A stretch of DNA of 64,000 nucleotides from CAVQNQ01 sp963714205 (GTDB lineage: Bacteria > Acidobacteriota > Terriglobia > Bryobacterales > Bryobacteraceae): positions 1 through 64,000 of the forward strand of contig CAVQNQ010000003.1 in the NCBI GenBank assembly GCA_963714205.1, given 5' to 3'. Of this stretch, positions 46,944-54,959 are shown one piece after another. Each line of letters begins with the position of its first letter. Position 1 is the stretch's first letter. The notes below the pieces were generated by a model. The model did no database searches, had not been told where the DNA came from, and worked only from the letters and a program-made list of their open reading frames with translations. The translations under genes were made by a program, and so were the position numbers.

Positions 46944-48107
46944 TTACTGCAACAGTTTCAGAACGGCTTGCGGCGCCGCGTTGGCCTGGGCCATGGCGGC
47001 GACGGACGCCTGCTCGAGAACCTGGGCTTTGGTCAGGTTGGCCGCTTCGGTTGCGATGTCGGCATCGCGAATCTGGGACTCCGCCGAGGAGAAGTTGGTG
47101 ATCTGGGAGTTGGCCAGGTTAATGGCGTAGTTCAGATCGTTTTCGCCGGCGCCCACAGCGCCCTGCACGGTGCCGAGGGTCGCGATGGCGTTGTCGATAG
47201 CCGTGACCGCATTCAGGGCGTTGGCGGTACCGGATGTGTCAGCCAAGGGGGCGCTCGGCGCGGCGGCGGCGACGGCGGTGAGACCGTTGCCAGCCGAGGC
47301 GGCGGCTGCGGCTACGGTGAACGAGGAGGTGGACTGAAATTGCAAGTACCCGTTGCTGTCCAGGTTGGCGGTAATTCCGAAAGGCTCAAGCTGCGTATCC
47401 AAGCTGGCAAGGGCCTGGTTCGTCGAGATACCAGTCGAACCACCGGCCACCGTCACCGTGGCCGACGCACCGCCGGGAAGATTGGTGAAGGTGAAAACCT
47501 GAGTGCCGCCTTTGAGCAGTAGGGCGGCGCTATTCAGGTTGATGGCGCCCACCGTAAGTGCATTGGTGCCTCCAGCGACGGTCTGCCCCGTGAGGCCCAA
47601 AGCGGTCGCATCGACAGTCTGGCCCTGCAGGTCAAGCGTGACCTGAGAGTCGGCCTGGTTATCGCCGCCGCCGATATATACTCCCAAATTGGCGGCGTTC
47701 GCGCTGTCGCTGCCGCCCAAACCAATGTTGCCAGCTTCGCGGTCGATTTCCGTCAAGAGGGTCTGGAATTCGTTCTGCACGGTGGTGCGGTTGCCGGTGA
47801 AGGTGCCGGAAGCCGATTCGGTCGCCAGCGTTTGCATGCGGTTCAACATGGTGCTGATGTTGGAAAGGCCGCCATCGATGATCTGCAGCGCGCTCACGCC
47901 GGAGTTGCCATTGATGACGCCTTGCGTTAACTGCGCCACATCGGCGGCGTATTGGTTGGCTACCGCCAGACCCGCGGGGTCGTCGCCGGAGCTGTTGATA
48001 CGATATCCAGAGGTCAACTGCTCGATAGTCTTAGTCTGGAATGTATTGTTGGTGTTGAGATTCTGCTCGCCCACCATCGCCGCGTAATTTGTTTGAATGG
48101 AGAACAT
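46944..48107 (-). CDS. fliC: Flagellin
   Basis: A 387-aa flagellin. The N-terminal D0/D1 region is conserved: SIQTNYAAMVGEQNLNTNNTFQTKTIEQLTSGYRINSSGDDPAGLAVANQY. So is the C-terminal D1/D0: AIATLGTVQGAVGAGENDLNYAINLANSQITNFSSAESQIRDADIATEAANLTKAQVLEQASVAAMAQANAAPQAVLKLLQ. The central part (about 150-290) is Ala/Gly/Thr-rich and variable. It is monocistronic: sigma-28-like promoter at 48205-48231, intrinsic terminator at 46878-46914. Its 5' leader has several GGA motifs suitable for CsrA. Confidence 0.96.
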   Translation of the reverse strand: MFSIQTNYAAMVGEQNLNTNNTFQTKTIEQLTSGYRINSSGDDPAGLAVANQYAADVAQLTQGVINGNSGVSALQIIDGGLSNISTMLNRMQTLATESASGTFTGNRTTVQNEFQTLLTEIDREAGNIGLGGSDSANAANLGVYIGGGDNQADSQVTLDLQGQTVDATALGLTGQTVAGGTNALTVGAINLNSAALLLKGGTQVFTFTNLPGGASATVTVAGGSTGISTNQALASLDTQLEPFGITANLDSNGYLQFQSTSSFTVAAAAASAGNGLTAVAAAAPSAPLADTSGTANALNAVTAIDNAIATLGTVQGAVGAGENDLNYAINLANSQITNFSSAESQIRDADIATEAANLTKAQVLEQASVAAMAQANAAPQAVLKLLQ

Positions 48108-48198
48108 CGTTTTTAACGTCCTGTTTCGCGATACATCCCAGACATCATGTCCGGGTTCGGGTTCTCCCGGTTGGGATACCCGAAGTATCAGCTTTCAC
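48108..48198 (-). promoter_or_regulatory. fliC 5' leader with candidate CsrA sites
   Basis: The predicted leader of about 90 nt contains four GGA cores on the minus strand: CCGGGAGAA (tcc at 48165-48167), CCCGGACAT (48150-48152), CTGGGATGT (48136-48138) and ACAGGACGT (48119-48121). The last overlaps the Shine-Dalgarno sequence, 11 nt before the ATG, and closely resembles the CsrA consensus ACANGGANGU. The CsrA and FliW genes lie directly upstream, so flagellin translation is a likely CsrA target. Confidence 0.6.
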
Positions 48199-48204
48199 TC
48201 ATTC

Positions 48205-48231
48205 ATATCGGGGAAGTACCAAGGAATTCTA
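48205..48231 (-). promoter_or_regulatory. Sigma-28 (FliA)-type promoter of fliC
   Basis: On the minus strand TAGA (48231-48228), 15 nt, then CCCGATAT (48212-48205). This closely follows the FliA consensus TAAA-N15-GCCGATAA with exact spacing. Transcription should start about 90 nt upstream of the flagellin ATG. The -35 element overlaps the csrA stop codon. The cognate sigma gene, fliA, is in the same cluster. Confidence 0.75.
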
Positions 48232-48543
48232 ATGTTTTTTCATCAAATCTCTAGAGTTACTCTCTCCTGTCAATAAGGGCTCTTCCGTCAAACTTTTGAC
48301 AGGGGTGCCCTCCGGCCGATGGGCCACCTGATCCAGGAGCGCGGAGATATTCTGCTGCCCGACGCTGCGCGCGGCAATGATGTTCTCATCGCGGGTGAGC
48401 TTCGATTCCTTGCGCTGGATGAGAATGGAATCGGGGGCCACGATCCCCAATTTGACGCGGGTGCCGCATATCTCCAGCACTTCGATTTCGACGGCCTCGC
48501 CGATCAGGAAACTCTCGCCTGCGCGGCGGCGCATTACGAGCAC
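48229..48543 (-). CDS. csrA: Translational regulator CsrA with extended C-terminus
   Basis: A 104-aa protein from a GTG start: VLVMRRRAGESFLIGEAVEIEVLEICGTRVKLGIVAPDSILIQRKE matches the CsrA fold, including the RNA-contacting strand 1 and the GxxVxIGIxAP-type strand as RVKLGIVAP. The usual LTRKxGE is MRRRAGE here. Typical CsrA is 60-75 aa; this one has about 40 extra residues at the C-terminus (VAHRPEGTPVKSLTEEPLLTGESNSRDLMKKH). It overlaps the end of fliW, the gene of its protein antagonist. Its predicted target is the adjacent fliC leader. Confidence 0.9.
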   Translation of the reverse strand: MLVMRRRAGESFLIGEAVEIEVLEICGTRVKLGIVAPDSILIQRKESKLTRDENIIAARSVGQQNISALLDQVAHRPEGTPVKSLTEEPLLTGESNSRDLMKKH

Positions 48544-49013
48544 AGGGCCAGTTCCTCGTGGCGGTTTCGCGCGATCAAAGGATGGCGGTACGAGTAATTT
48601 ACCTTTGTCTGAATGACCTGGATGCCGATTTGTTGTTTGAGATTGACCACGATGGGAGCCAGCAGGTTGGCGGTTGGATCGGGGCGATCCTGGCCGCCGG
48701 CGCAAACCACTACCGCGCAGAGAATGTCCTTTCCAATTCGTGGCTGCTTACGAGCGGGTAGCTGGAGGGCCTCCAGGTCTTCCTCCGTAAGATGCAATTT
48801 GTAATGCCGGTCGGCAGCCAGGATGGGCATCAGAATTAAGCAGAGTTCCGGAGTGGCCAGGCTCTGCATGAACATCAAAGGATGGCTGCGGGGCCTCTCC
48901 AGGAACACGAAGGCGTGCTCGTTTTCGAAGCCGGGTATGCCGATGGGAAACGTGTAGACCGCTTCGGGCGAGTATTCGACCTCTCCCAAACACCTGGTCT
49001 GGATTCGTGGCAT
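48534..49013 (-). CDS. fliW: Flagellar assembly factor FliW
   Basis: A 159-aa protein: EAVYTFPIGIPGFENEHAFVFLERPRSHPLMFMQSLATPELCLILM carries the FliW signature (F.GIPGFE, P..WLQS-like, F.v), and NLLAPIVVNLKQQIGIQVIQTKVNYSYRHPL is the conserved C-terminal part. FliW binds both flagellin and CsrA. When flagellin is exported, FliW is freed, binds CsrA and relieves repression of flagellin mRNA. Overlapping arrangement with csrA and fliC next door supports this partner-switch. Confidence 0.92.
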   Translation of the reverse strand: MPRIQTRCLGEVEYSPEAVYTFPIGIPGFENEHAFVFLERPRSHPLMFMQSLATPELCLILMPILAADRHYKLHLTEEDLEALQLPARKQPRIGKDILCAVVVCAGGQDRPDPTANLLAPIVVNLKQQIGIQVIQTKVNYSYRHPLIARNRHEELALCS

Positions 49014-49064
49014 CGCGCTGACGGGTGCAATTTCATGGCCGCATGTTCGGGGTAAGGCGTGCGG

Positions 49065-49877
49065 CTATTTCTTTTTGGACGGCGGGGGGGCGGGAGGTGT
49101 TGGCGAGGCGCTGGGGTTGGTCATCAGTACCGTCTGGTTGAGAATGACCACGTCAACCCGGCGGTTATGCGCGCGGCCTTCTTCGGTCTCGTTGGAATCG
49201 ACCGGCGCGGTGTCGGCATAGCCGGCGATAGCCATGCGCGCGCGGGGAATATTGTAGCGGGTGGATAGCACCTCGAGCATGGCGATGCTGCGCGCCGCGG
49301 AGAGTTCCCAGTTACTCCGGAATCGCGCCGTGTGAATCGGCACCGAATCGGTGTGCCCTTCAAGCCGCACCGAGTTGGGAAGGTCCCGAATCGTGGTGGC
49401 GATCTTCGTGATGGAGTTGAAGGTCGCCGGGTCGAGAGCATCTCCGCCGGAGGGAAAGAAGGTCGCCTGCCGCAAGCTCACGACCAGGCCGCGTGGTTCG
49501 AGGCGAACCTCGATTTTACCGTCCTTGATCTCCTGTTCGAGCGCCTGCGAGAGGTAGCGCAAGGAGGGCAGCAGCTCGGCGATCTCCCGATTCGGCTCGT
49601 TTTTGGGCTGGCTGCCTCCCGGGCCTTTCATCTGAGCGTTACCCTTTCCCTTCTCATCGACGGTACCGCCCAGGATTTCGTGCACCACCGCGCGGACGCT
49701 GCCTTGCTCCAGCGCGTCTTTCACCGAATCGGAAACCTGCTTGGCCTTGGCTTTATCGGTTTGCGAAGAGGCGAACATCACCACGAAGAAAGCAAACAGG
49801 AGCGTGATGAAATCGGCGTACGAGACCAGCCAGCGCTCGTGGTTCTCGTGTTCCGCGGCTTTTTTCTTGCGCGCCAA
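49065..49877 (-). CDS. motB: Flagellar stator protein MotB
   Basis: A 270-aa protein. The N-terminal plug/membrane segment ENHERWLVSYADFITLLFAFFVVMFASSQ carries the proton-binding Asp (SYADF). The OmpA/MotB peptidoglycan-binding domain (about 125-250) includes SVRLEGHTDSVPIHTARFRSNWELSAARSIAMLEVL and ARMAIAGYADTAPVDSNETEEGRAHNRRVDVVIL. It anchors the stator to the cell wall. Its start is 2 bp after the motA stop. The last 15 residues are Pro/Lys-rich. Confidence 0.95.
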   Translation of the reverse strand: MARKKKAAEHENHERWLVSYADFITLLFAFFVVMFASSQTDKAKAKQVSDSVKDALEQGSVRAVVHEILGGTVDEKGKGNAQMKGPGGSQPKNEPNREIAELLPSLRYLSQALEQEIKDGKIEVRLEPRGLVVSLRQATFFPSGGDALDPATFNSITKIATTIRDLPNSVRLEGHTDSVPIHTARFRSNWELSAARSIAMLEVLSTRYNIPRARMAIAGYADTAPVDSNETEEGRAHNRRVDVVILNQTVLMTNPSASPTPPAPPPSKKK

Positions 49878-49879
49878 GA

Positions 49880-50737
49880 TCAGCCCTCCGCCGGCGCAAC
49901 GCTGGCGGCCGGCTGGGATGCCGGCTCCTTAACCGCCGCTTTCTTCTTGGATGCCGGCTGTTCGAGATACGCATCGAGCCTGGTTCGAATCAGTTTCGGG
50001 TTGAGCCCTTCGACAATGGCGAGGACTCCCTCTAACATCAGCTCCCGGATTTGCAGTTCGGCGCGCAGCCGTGCCTTCAATTTGCCCCCCGCGGGGAGAA
50101 AGAAGAGATTGGCTGCTCCCACACCATAGACTGTCGCCACGAAAGCGCCTGCGATGCCCCGGCCGACTTCATCGATGTTCGCCAGGTTCTTCATAACCTG
50201 CATGAGTCCCAGCACGGCTCCGATAATGCCGATGGTAGGGGAATAACCGCCGGCAGCTTCGAACACCTTTGCCTGGGCTTCGCCCCGCTGCTCCACAAGC
50301 TCGATTTCAAGTTCCATAATGCTGCGTATCTGGCTCAATTCCATGCCGTCCACCGCAAGCGTGAGGGCCTTGCGCAGAAACGGATCCTGAACCTTCACGG
50401 CTTCCTGCTCCAGAGAAACGATCCCCTGCTTCCGCGCTTGAGTGGCATAGCCGATGAGGACTTCGATAGTCTCGGCCACCGGCATGGTTTTCTCAAAGAA
50501 GAGCGATCCGAGCTTGCTGGCCGCGCTGATTACGAGGCCCAGCGGACTCGTCAGCATCACGGCGCCAATGGTTCCGCCAAAAACGATCAGAGCGGCGGAG
50601 ACCTGCTTGATGTCGTTGATTTTTCCCCCATCGATGACCAGGCCTCCCAGAATTCCACCGAACCCAAGGAGGAGACCGCCCAAAGTTGCGAAATCGGGCC
50701 GCGAACTAGTGGATATCTTGGTTTGAGGAGTGGCCAT
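49880..50737 (-). CDS. motA: Flagellar stator protein MotA
   Basis: A 285-aa protein from the ATG at 50737 (MATPQTKISTSSRPDFATLGGLLLGFGGILGGLVIDGG). It has four membrane segments, a cytoplasmic loop with RKQGIVSLEQEAVKVQDPFLRKALTLAVDGM, and the channel part AGGYSPTIGIIGAVLGLMQVMKNLANIDEVGRGIAGAFVATVYGVGAANLFFLPAGGKL. With MotB it forms the ion-driven stator. An Ala/Lys-rich tail follows residue 260. It overlaps the 3' end of flbD, so flbD-motA-motB appears to be one transcript. Confidence 0.94.
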   Translation of the reverse strand: MATPQTKISTSSRPDFATLGGLLLGFGGILGGLVIDGGKINDIKQVSAALIVFGGTIGAVMLTSPLGLVISAASKLGSLFFEKTMPVAETIEVLIGYATQARKQGIVSLEQEAVKVQDPFLRKALTLAVDGMELSQIRSIMELEIELVEQRGEAQAKVFEAAGGYSPTIGIIGAVLGLMQVMKNLANIDEVGRGIAGAFVATVYGVGAANLFFLPAGGKLKARLRAELQIRELMLEGVLAIVEGLNPKLIRTRLDAYLEQPASKKKAAVKEPASQPAASVAPAEG

Positions 50738-50933
50738 TGGAGTAGTCCGGCTGGACAAATATGGACTTCCGGAACGTGCGAATGCGCTCGATGACTTCTT
50801 CGGTCGATTCCAGGACCATGATCTTTTGCCCGGTGGTCAAGCTGATGACAGTGTCGGGTGTCGTCTCGATTTGCTCGATCAGATCGCTATTCAGCACCAC
50901 CGGAGTGTGGTTCAAGCGCGTGACATGAATCAT
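50706..50933 (-). CDS. flbD: Flagellar protein FlbD
   Basis: A 75-aa protein: MIHVTRLNHTPVVLNSDLIEQIETTPDTVISLTTGQKIMVLESTEEVIERIRTFRKSIF is the full FlbD domain (IxVTRLNGxxxxLNxdLIExIExTPDTxITLxxGkK). In spirochaetes and Firmicutes this small protein precedes motAB, as here. Its function is unsettled. A sigma-28-like promoter lies 18-43 bp upstream. Confidence 0.92.
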   Translation of the reverse strand: MIHVTRLNHTPVVLNSDLIEQIETTPDTVISLTTGQKIMVLESTEEVIERIRTFRKSIFVQPDYSNGHSSNQDIH

Positions 50934-50950
50934 GATCGGCTCTTAAGCCC

Positions 50951-50976
50951 ATATCGGCGATGTACCGGGATGTTTC
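50951..50976 (-). promoter_or_regulatory. Sigma-28-like promoter of flbD-motA-motB
   Basis: Minus strand GAAA (50976-50973), 14 nt, GCCGATAT (50958-50951). The -10 element matches the FliA consensus GCCGATAA in seven of eight positions; the -35 is weaker. It lies just upstream of the flbD ATG, placing motility genes in the late, FliA-dependent class with fliC. Confidence 0.6.
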
Positions 50977-51047
50977 GAGAAAGTAATTGGGTTCCGGCAA
51001 AAAAGAATACTAGAAACCCCCGCCGGAACTGCCGAAATGAGGTATGA

Positions 51048-51368
51048 ATGTCAGCTCGCGCGCAACACAGTCTATCCCTGGCAGGTCAACTAGCCGAGGA
51101 CTTGCTCAAAGCCTGGATCTCCGGGAATGCGGCTCGAGTCAACACGGAATTGGAACGGAGCGTCTCGGTTCCGGTTGAGGCCTACGATGTGAGTGAGGAA
51201 GAACGCCGATACCTGCTCAAAGCGGTGGCAGCCAAGATGAGGACTCGTCCCGGCCTGCTGGAGGCTGACGATCAGGACCAGGACCCGATGCTATCGTTAT
51301 GTCTTAATCTGTTAAAGCACCTGGTCTCCCCCCCGATACCGGCGGGCGGGCGCTTCCGTCTACATTAG
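51048..51368 (+). CDS. Small hypothetical protein on the strand opposite to the flagellar genes
   Basis: A 106-aa open frame (MSARAQHSLSLAGQLAEDLLKAWISGNAARVNTELERSVSVPVEAYDVSEEERRYLLKAVAAKMRTRPGLLEADDQDQDPMLSLCLNLLKHL), acidic and helical. No competing minus-strand gene covers it. It overlaps the fliM stop by a few bases in convergent orientation. No family is recognised. It could be a small flagellar regulator or an accidental frame. Confidence 0.4.
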   Translation: MSARAQHSLSLAGQLAEDLLKAWISGNAARVNTELERSVSVPVEAYDVSEEERRYLLKAVAAKMRTRPGLLEADDQDQDPMLSLCLNLLKHLVSPPIPAGGRFRLH

Positions 51369-52229
51369 ATCGAGTGCCTGGCGGTTGCCGCAGGCGACCC
51401 ATTCGCCTCGAAACTTGGGCTTGCCGTTAATGCGCAATTCGAGCGGGGAGCGGGCCGGCTGGGACAGCATGAGCACTTGTCCCGGCTCCATCGCGACCAG
51501 ATCTCCCATCCGGATAGTCGAACCGGCTAACACAGCTTCGACTCTCGCAGTAGCGCGACGCAGCGATCCGAGAATCGTTTCCTGAACCGGGGAGGATGCC
51601 ACTTCAACCGGAGGGGCGCAATTTAGAACCGCCAGGCGCACCAGAAAGGCCGGCACGGCGATGCGCAGAGTCGCATGGACGTCGCCGAATTCCATGCGGT
51701 ATTCGAACACCAGCAAGGTATCCGGTGTGGTGGCGGCGTCGTTATTGCCCGTAACACCGTAACGAAAGGCGATGCCGGCCGGCTGCCATGCGGCGGTAAG
51801 TTCGCGCTCCAGTATCTCGAAGATCTCGCGCAAAATGTGCAACTCGATCTCCGTAACGTGGCGGGGAGCATCTCCGGGACCTGGGGGAGATCCCAGCAGA
51901 ATCCGCAACAGGTGCGCCACGAGACTCGGGGAAAGCGCGGCTAGCGCCTGTCCCCGCACCGGTTCCGCATTCAGCCTAAGCAGGTAACCCCCGTCATCTT
52001 CGGATTCGAGAAACGTGCTGCCGGGAAGCGGTTGGGCCGCGGCCAGTTGCCCGGCGACCGGCATTTCCAGCCGGAGGCCAAGTTTCGTCGCGAAACCACG
52101 GAAGAAGTTTTCCTGGATCGCGCGCACTAACGCCATTTGTCCGGCCGGGAGAACGCCGGCGGGGCAGGCTTCATACTCGGAGGGGGACGGCACCGGCCGA
52201 GGCCCATTACTATTCGGTTTGGAATCCAT
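51360..52229 (-). CDS. fliM: Flagellar motor switch protein FliM (divergent)
   Basis: A 289-aa protein. The middle domain resembles FliM/CheC (VTEIELHILREIFEILERELTAAWQPAGIAFRYGVTGNNDAATTPDTLLVFEYRMEFGDVHATLRIAVPAFLVRLA). The C-terminal SpoA domain is clear: VEAVLAGSTIRMGDLVAMEPGQVLMLSQPARSPLELRINGKPKFRGEWVACGNRQAL. The N-terminal CheY-binding motif of chemotactic FliM is not evident, and the protein is somewhat short. Its position next to flgL, far from fliN, is unusual. Confidence 0.8.
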   Translation of the reverse strand: MDSKPNSNGPRPVPSPSEYEACPAGVLPAGQMALVRAIQENFFRGFATKLGLRLEMPVAGQLAAAQPLPGSTFLESEDDGGYLLRLNAEPVRGQALAALSPSLVAHLLRILLGSPPGPGDAPRHVTEIELHILREIFEILERELTAAWQPAGIAFRYGVTGNNDAATTPDTLLVFEYRMEFGDVHATLRIAVPAFLVRLAVLNCAPPVEVASSPVQETILGSLRRATARVEAVLAGSTIRMGDLVAMEPGQVLMLSQPARSPLELRINGKPKFRGEWVACGNRQALDLM

Positions 52230-52249
52230 TCTGATTAGGCTCTCCCCTG

Positions 52250-53173
52250 CTAACCCAGGTAGCTGAATAGGTTCTTTTGTTGAACGATGTTAGCTTCCGC
52301 CGAGAGGGCGGCCTGCTGGTCCAGTTGCGATTGGGTCAACTGCAAGGCCACGGTCGGGATATCGGCGTCGCGAAGATCGCTGAGCTGGGCCGTCTGCGCG
52401 GTTTGGAACTTCTGCGCCAGGTCCGACGCCGCGGTAACCCGGTCCTCGGCCTCGCCATAAAACGCGAGTTGCTGGTTCAAGTAGGTGCCCGCGGATTGCA
52501 ACGCGGATACGGCCTGAGTAATACCGGTCTGATCGTTGTTGTTCAAGGCCGTCAAGAGTGAATTGACGGCGGCGAAGACGTTTCCGGTCGCATCGGAGCC
52601 ATCGGAATTCCGCGCGTCGAAGATCTGCTGCGCGGTTTCGGCGACTGAAATGGCGGTGCCGGTGGCATCCACAATGACGCGCGTGGAGGGCGCGGAAATC
52701 AACTGCTCGACGCCGTTCGGCTGCGAGGGGTCGAGCTGGTAGGCCGGACCTGTGTCCTGATCGCCGCTGAAGATGTAGCTGCCATTTACCTGCGTCTGGC
52801 TGATCCCGACCAGCGTCTGCTGCAAACCGGCCACCTGCTGGGCAAGGTTGGCGCGGTCGGCGGCCGTGGAAGTGGCGCTGGCGCCCTGGGTGGCGAGCGT
52901 GAGAGCTTCATTGACCGCCTGAACGGCACTCTGGAGCGCCGAATCGGCCGCTCCGAGCTCGTTTGTGGCGCTGCTGAGGTTGCTCTGGATCTGCTGATTC
53001 ATGCCGAGTTCGGACTGCAACTCGAGGATGGACGGAACCGCCGCCGGATCGTCGGAAGGCGACTGGACGCGATAGCCGGAGGTGACTTCGGCCTGTGCCT
53101 GATTGATCTGTTGCTGAGTCCGGTCGAGATCGGAGAGGTAGGACTGGGTCGCTCCGTTAATATTGAGTATCAT
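52250..53173 (-). CDS. flgL: Hook-filament junction protein FlgL
   Basis: A 307-aa flagellin-like protein: INGATQSYLSDLDRTQQQINQAQAEVTSGYRVQSPSDDPAAVPSILELQSEL at the N-terminus and DLRDADIPTVALQLTQSQLDQQAALSAEANIVQQKNLFSYLG at the C-terminus. Both ends hold the helices that pack into the junction. It follows flgK by 10 bp, the standard flgK-flgL pair. Confidence 0.92.
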   Translation of the reverse strand: MILNINGATQSYLSDLDRTQQQINQAQAEVTSGYRVQSPSDDPAAVPSILELQSELGMNQQIQSNLSSATNELGAADSALQSAVQAVNEALTLATQGASATSTAADRANLAQQVAGLQQTLVGISQTQVNGSYIFSGDQDTGPAYQLDPSQPNGVEQLISAPSTRVIVDATGTAISVAETAQQIFDARNSDGSDATGNVFAAVNSLLTALNNNDQTGITQAVSALQSAGTYLNQQLAFYGEAEDRVTAASDLAQKFQTAQTAQLSDLRDADIPTVALQLTQSQLDQQAALSAEANIVQQKNLFSYLG

Positions 53174-53183
53174 CGATTGCCCT

Positions 53184-54581
53184 CTATACCGCAGTCGGCT
53201 GAATCAGATCCAAAATGCAATTGGCCAGATTGTCGATTGTCGTGAGCACCTGGGCGGCCGCCTGATACGCGCGCTGGAACTGCAGGACGTTAGTGGCTTG
53301 ATCATCGAGCGAGACACCCGACACTTGGTTGACTATGGTGGTTGCCTGAGCGACCACCTGCTGCTGGCTCTGCTCGTTGGTGGTGGCGTTTTGGTTCTCC
53401 GTGCCTATGTCGCTGGTTATTTCTCCGAAGAACTGGGTGAGACTCTCTCCGCCCAGTTGCGATAGCGTTTGGTTGGCCAGCGCCGCGATCTGATTGGCAT
53501 TTCCATTGGCGTTTCCCGAGGAATCGACGGGCGCCAGCTGAGAAGGTGTGATGCTCGGATTCAGCTCGATAGTCGAAGCGGCGTCCGACGAAGTATCGTA
53601 CGTGAATAATGCCGTGCCGGCGGCGGCCCCGGGATCCGAAGACACCTTGCCGGATTCGAGGATCTGGTTGACCGTATCGGCCAGCGTGGAAGCGAACTGG
53701 TTGAGAGAGCCGGTCTGCTGGCCATCGCCCAACATGGAACCGAGCACGCGATTCCGCACATCGAGCAGCCCTCCGAGTTGGCCACCAGTGATCTGAGAAG
53801 TGATGTCGTTTCCGTTCGCGCCCAGAACCTGCGCGCCGGTTGCGGAGGACGCGGTGCTTATCTGGTACTGCTGCTGCCCGATCACCAGCGGCGAGCCGCC
53901 GGCGAGCAGCACCGTGACCGTGCCATCGGACTGAGTTACGGTGCTGAAATTTGTGAGTTGAGACAAGTTATCCAGAGCGCTGTATAACTGGGCGTCTTGC
54001 CCGGGATCGGGGGTAGTCTCGGTGACGCGCTGCGCATTATACGCCTGGATTTGCGCCGCGATGCTGTTAATCTGATCGGCCGTGGAGGCGATGCTGGTAT
54101 TGAGCTGTTGGGCGTTCTGGGAAAGTGAGTTCGCTAACCCCTGGATGGATGATGCGAGAGTGGAGGCGCTATCGAGCACCGCTTGCCCCAAGGTGGCGTC
54201 GCTCGGAGTGACGCTCCAAGCGGAAACGCTTTGAAAAAAGGAGCTGAGATCAGCCGAGACGCCGCTCGTTCCAGTGGCATCGAAAAAGCTTTGAAGAGAA
54301 CTGGTGGCGTTGGCTTGAGCGGTGTACTTGCCCAGGGCTTGGGTCTGCTGCTGGACCTCCTGCTCGGCGTATGGATCGCGGGAATTGTCGAGTCCCCCGG
54401 ACGTGACGCCCCCAGTGAGGCCATCGGCCAAGTCCATGGGCTGCGCGTCGAGATTGAGGCTCTGGGTGGCGTAACCGGGAGTTGACGAATTGTTCACATT
54501 GCTTTGAACTACGCTCAGCGCCTGCTGGAATACATCCAGGGCGTTAGCGGATGCGGTTAGCATCGCGTTTAGGCTCACCAT
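53184..54581 (-). CDS. flgK: Hook-filament junction protein FlgK
   Basis: A 465-aa protein: MVSLNAMLTASANALDVFQQALSVVQSNVNNSSTPGYATQSLNLDAQPM holds the rod/hook-type N-terminal motif (N-x-NNxxTPGYxxQ). The middle includes a coiled segment (LAQNAQQLNTSIASTADQINSIAAQIQAYNAQR). The C-terminus GVSLDDQATNVLQFQRAYQAAAQVLTTIDNL is the conserved FlgK ending. It joins the hook to the filament. Confidence 0.94.
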   Translation of the reverse strand: MVSLNAMLTASANALDVFQQALSVVQSNVNNSSTPGYATQSLNLDAQPMDLADGLTGGVTSGGLDNSRDPYAEQEVQQQTQALGKYTAQANATSSLQSFFDATGTSGVSADLSSFFQSVSAWSVTPSDATLGQAVLDSASTLASSIQGLANSLSQNAQQLNTSIASTADQINSIAAQIQAYNAQRVTETTPDPGQDAQLYSALDNLSQLTNFSTVTQSDGTVTVLLAGGSPLVIGQQQYQISTASSATGAQVLGANGNDITSQITGGQLGGLLDVRNRVLGSMLGDGQQTGSLNQFASTLADTVNQILESGKVSSDPGAAAGTALFTYDTSSDAASTIELNPSITPSQLAPVDSSGNANGNANQIAALANQTLSQLGGESLTQFFGEITSDIGTENQNATTNEQSQQQVVAQATTIVNQVSGVSLDDQATNVLQFQRAYQAAAQVLTTIDNLANCILDLIQPTAV

Positions 54582-54587
54582 AGAAGG

Positions 54588-54959
54588 TTACCCTTGCACT
54601 TGACAGGCCGCGCGGGAGGGAGAGACAGACATGGCGCGACCCTGTGGCGTATAGGATAGCGGAGCGCAGCCGAGCCGGAGCGAGAGGCCGCGGCATAAAG
54701 CCGCGCAGCCATCGATCACGCGCATGATGCCGCTAACCTCGCGTTTCAACTGGGCAGTTTCACGGCAGAGCGCGGCGCGATCCCCCGCGTGGCCGGAGCG
54801 AACGGCCGCCTCGGCTTCGCGCATCTCAGAGACGGCGCTTTCCAGAAGATCGAGTGCCAGTTGCAAGTGGCTGAGGTCGGCGCCCCGGCAGACCTGGGAG
54901 GCTTGACTGATAGTGGCGCGGGCGAAGCGAATGCGCTCGGCTGCTGGCCGGCCCTGCAT
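54588..54959 (-). CDS. FlgN-like flagellar chaperone candidate
   Basis: A 123-aa, mostly helical protein (ISQASQVCRGADLSHLQLALDLLESAVSEMREAEAAVRSGHAGDRAALCRETAQLKREVSGIMRVIDGCAALCRGLSLRLG) lying between flgM and flgK, the usual slot of flgN. FlgN is the export chaperone of FlgK and FlgL. Sequence similarity is weak, so the call is by context and helical length. Its ATG overlaps the flgM stop. Confidence 0.6.
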   Translation of the reverse strand: MQGRPAAERIRFARATISQASQVCRGADLSHLQLALDLLESAVSEMREAEAAVRSGHAGDRAALCRETAQLKREVSGIMRVIDGCAALCRGLSLRLGCAPLSYTPQGRAMSVSPSRAACQVQG

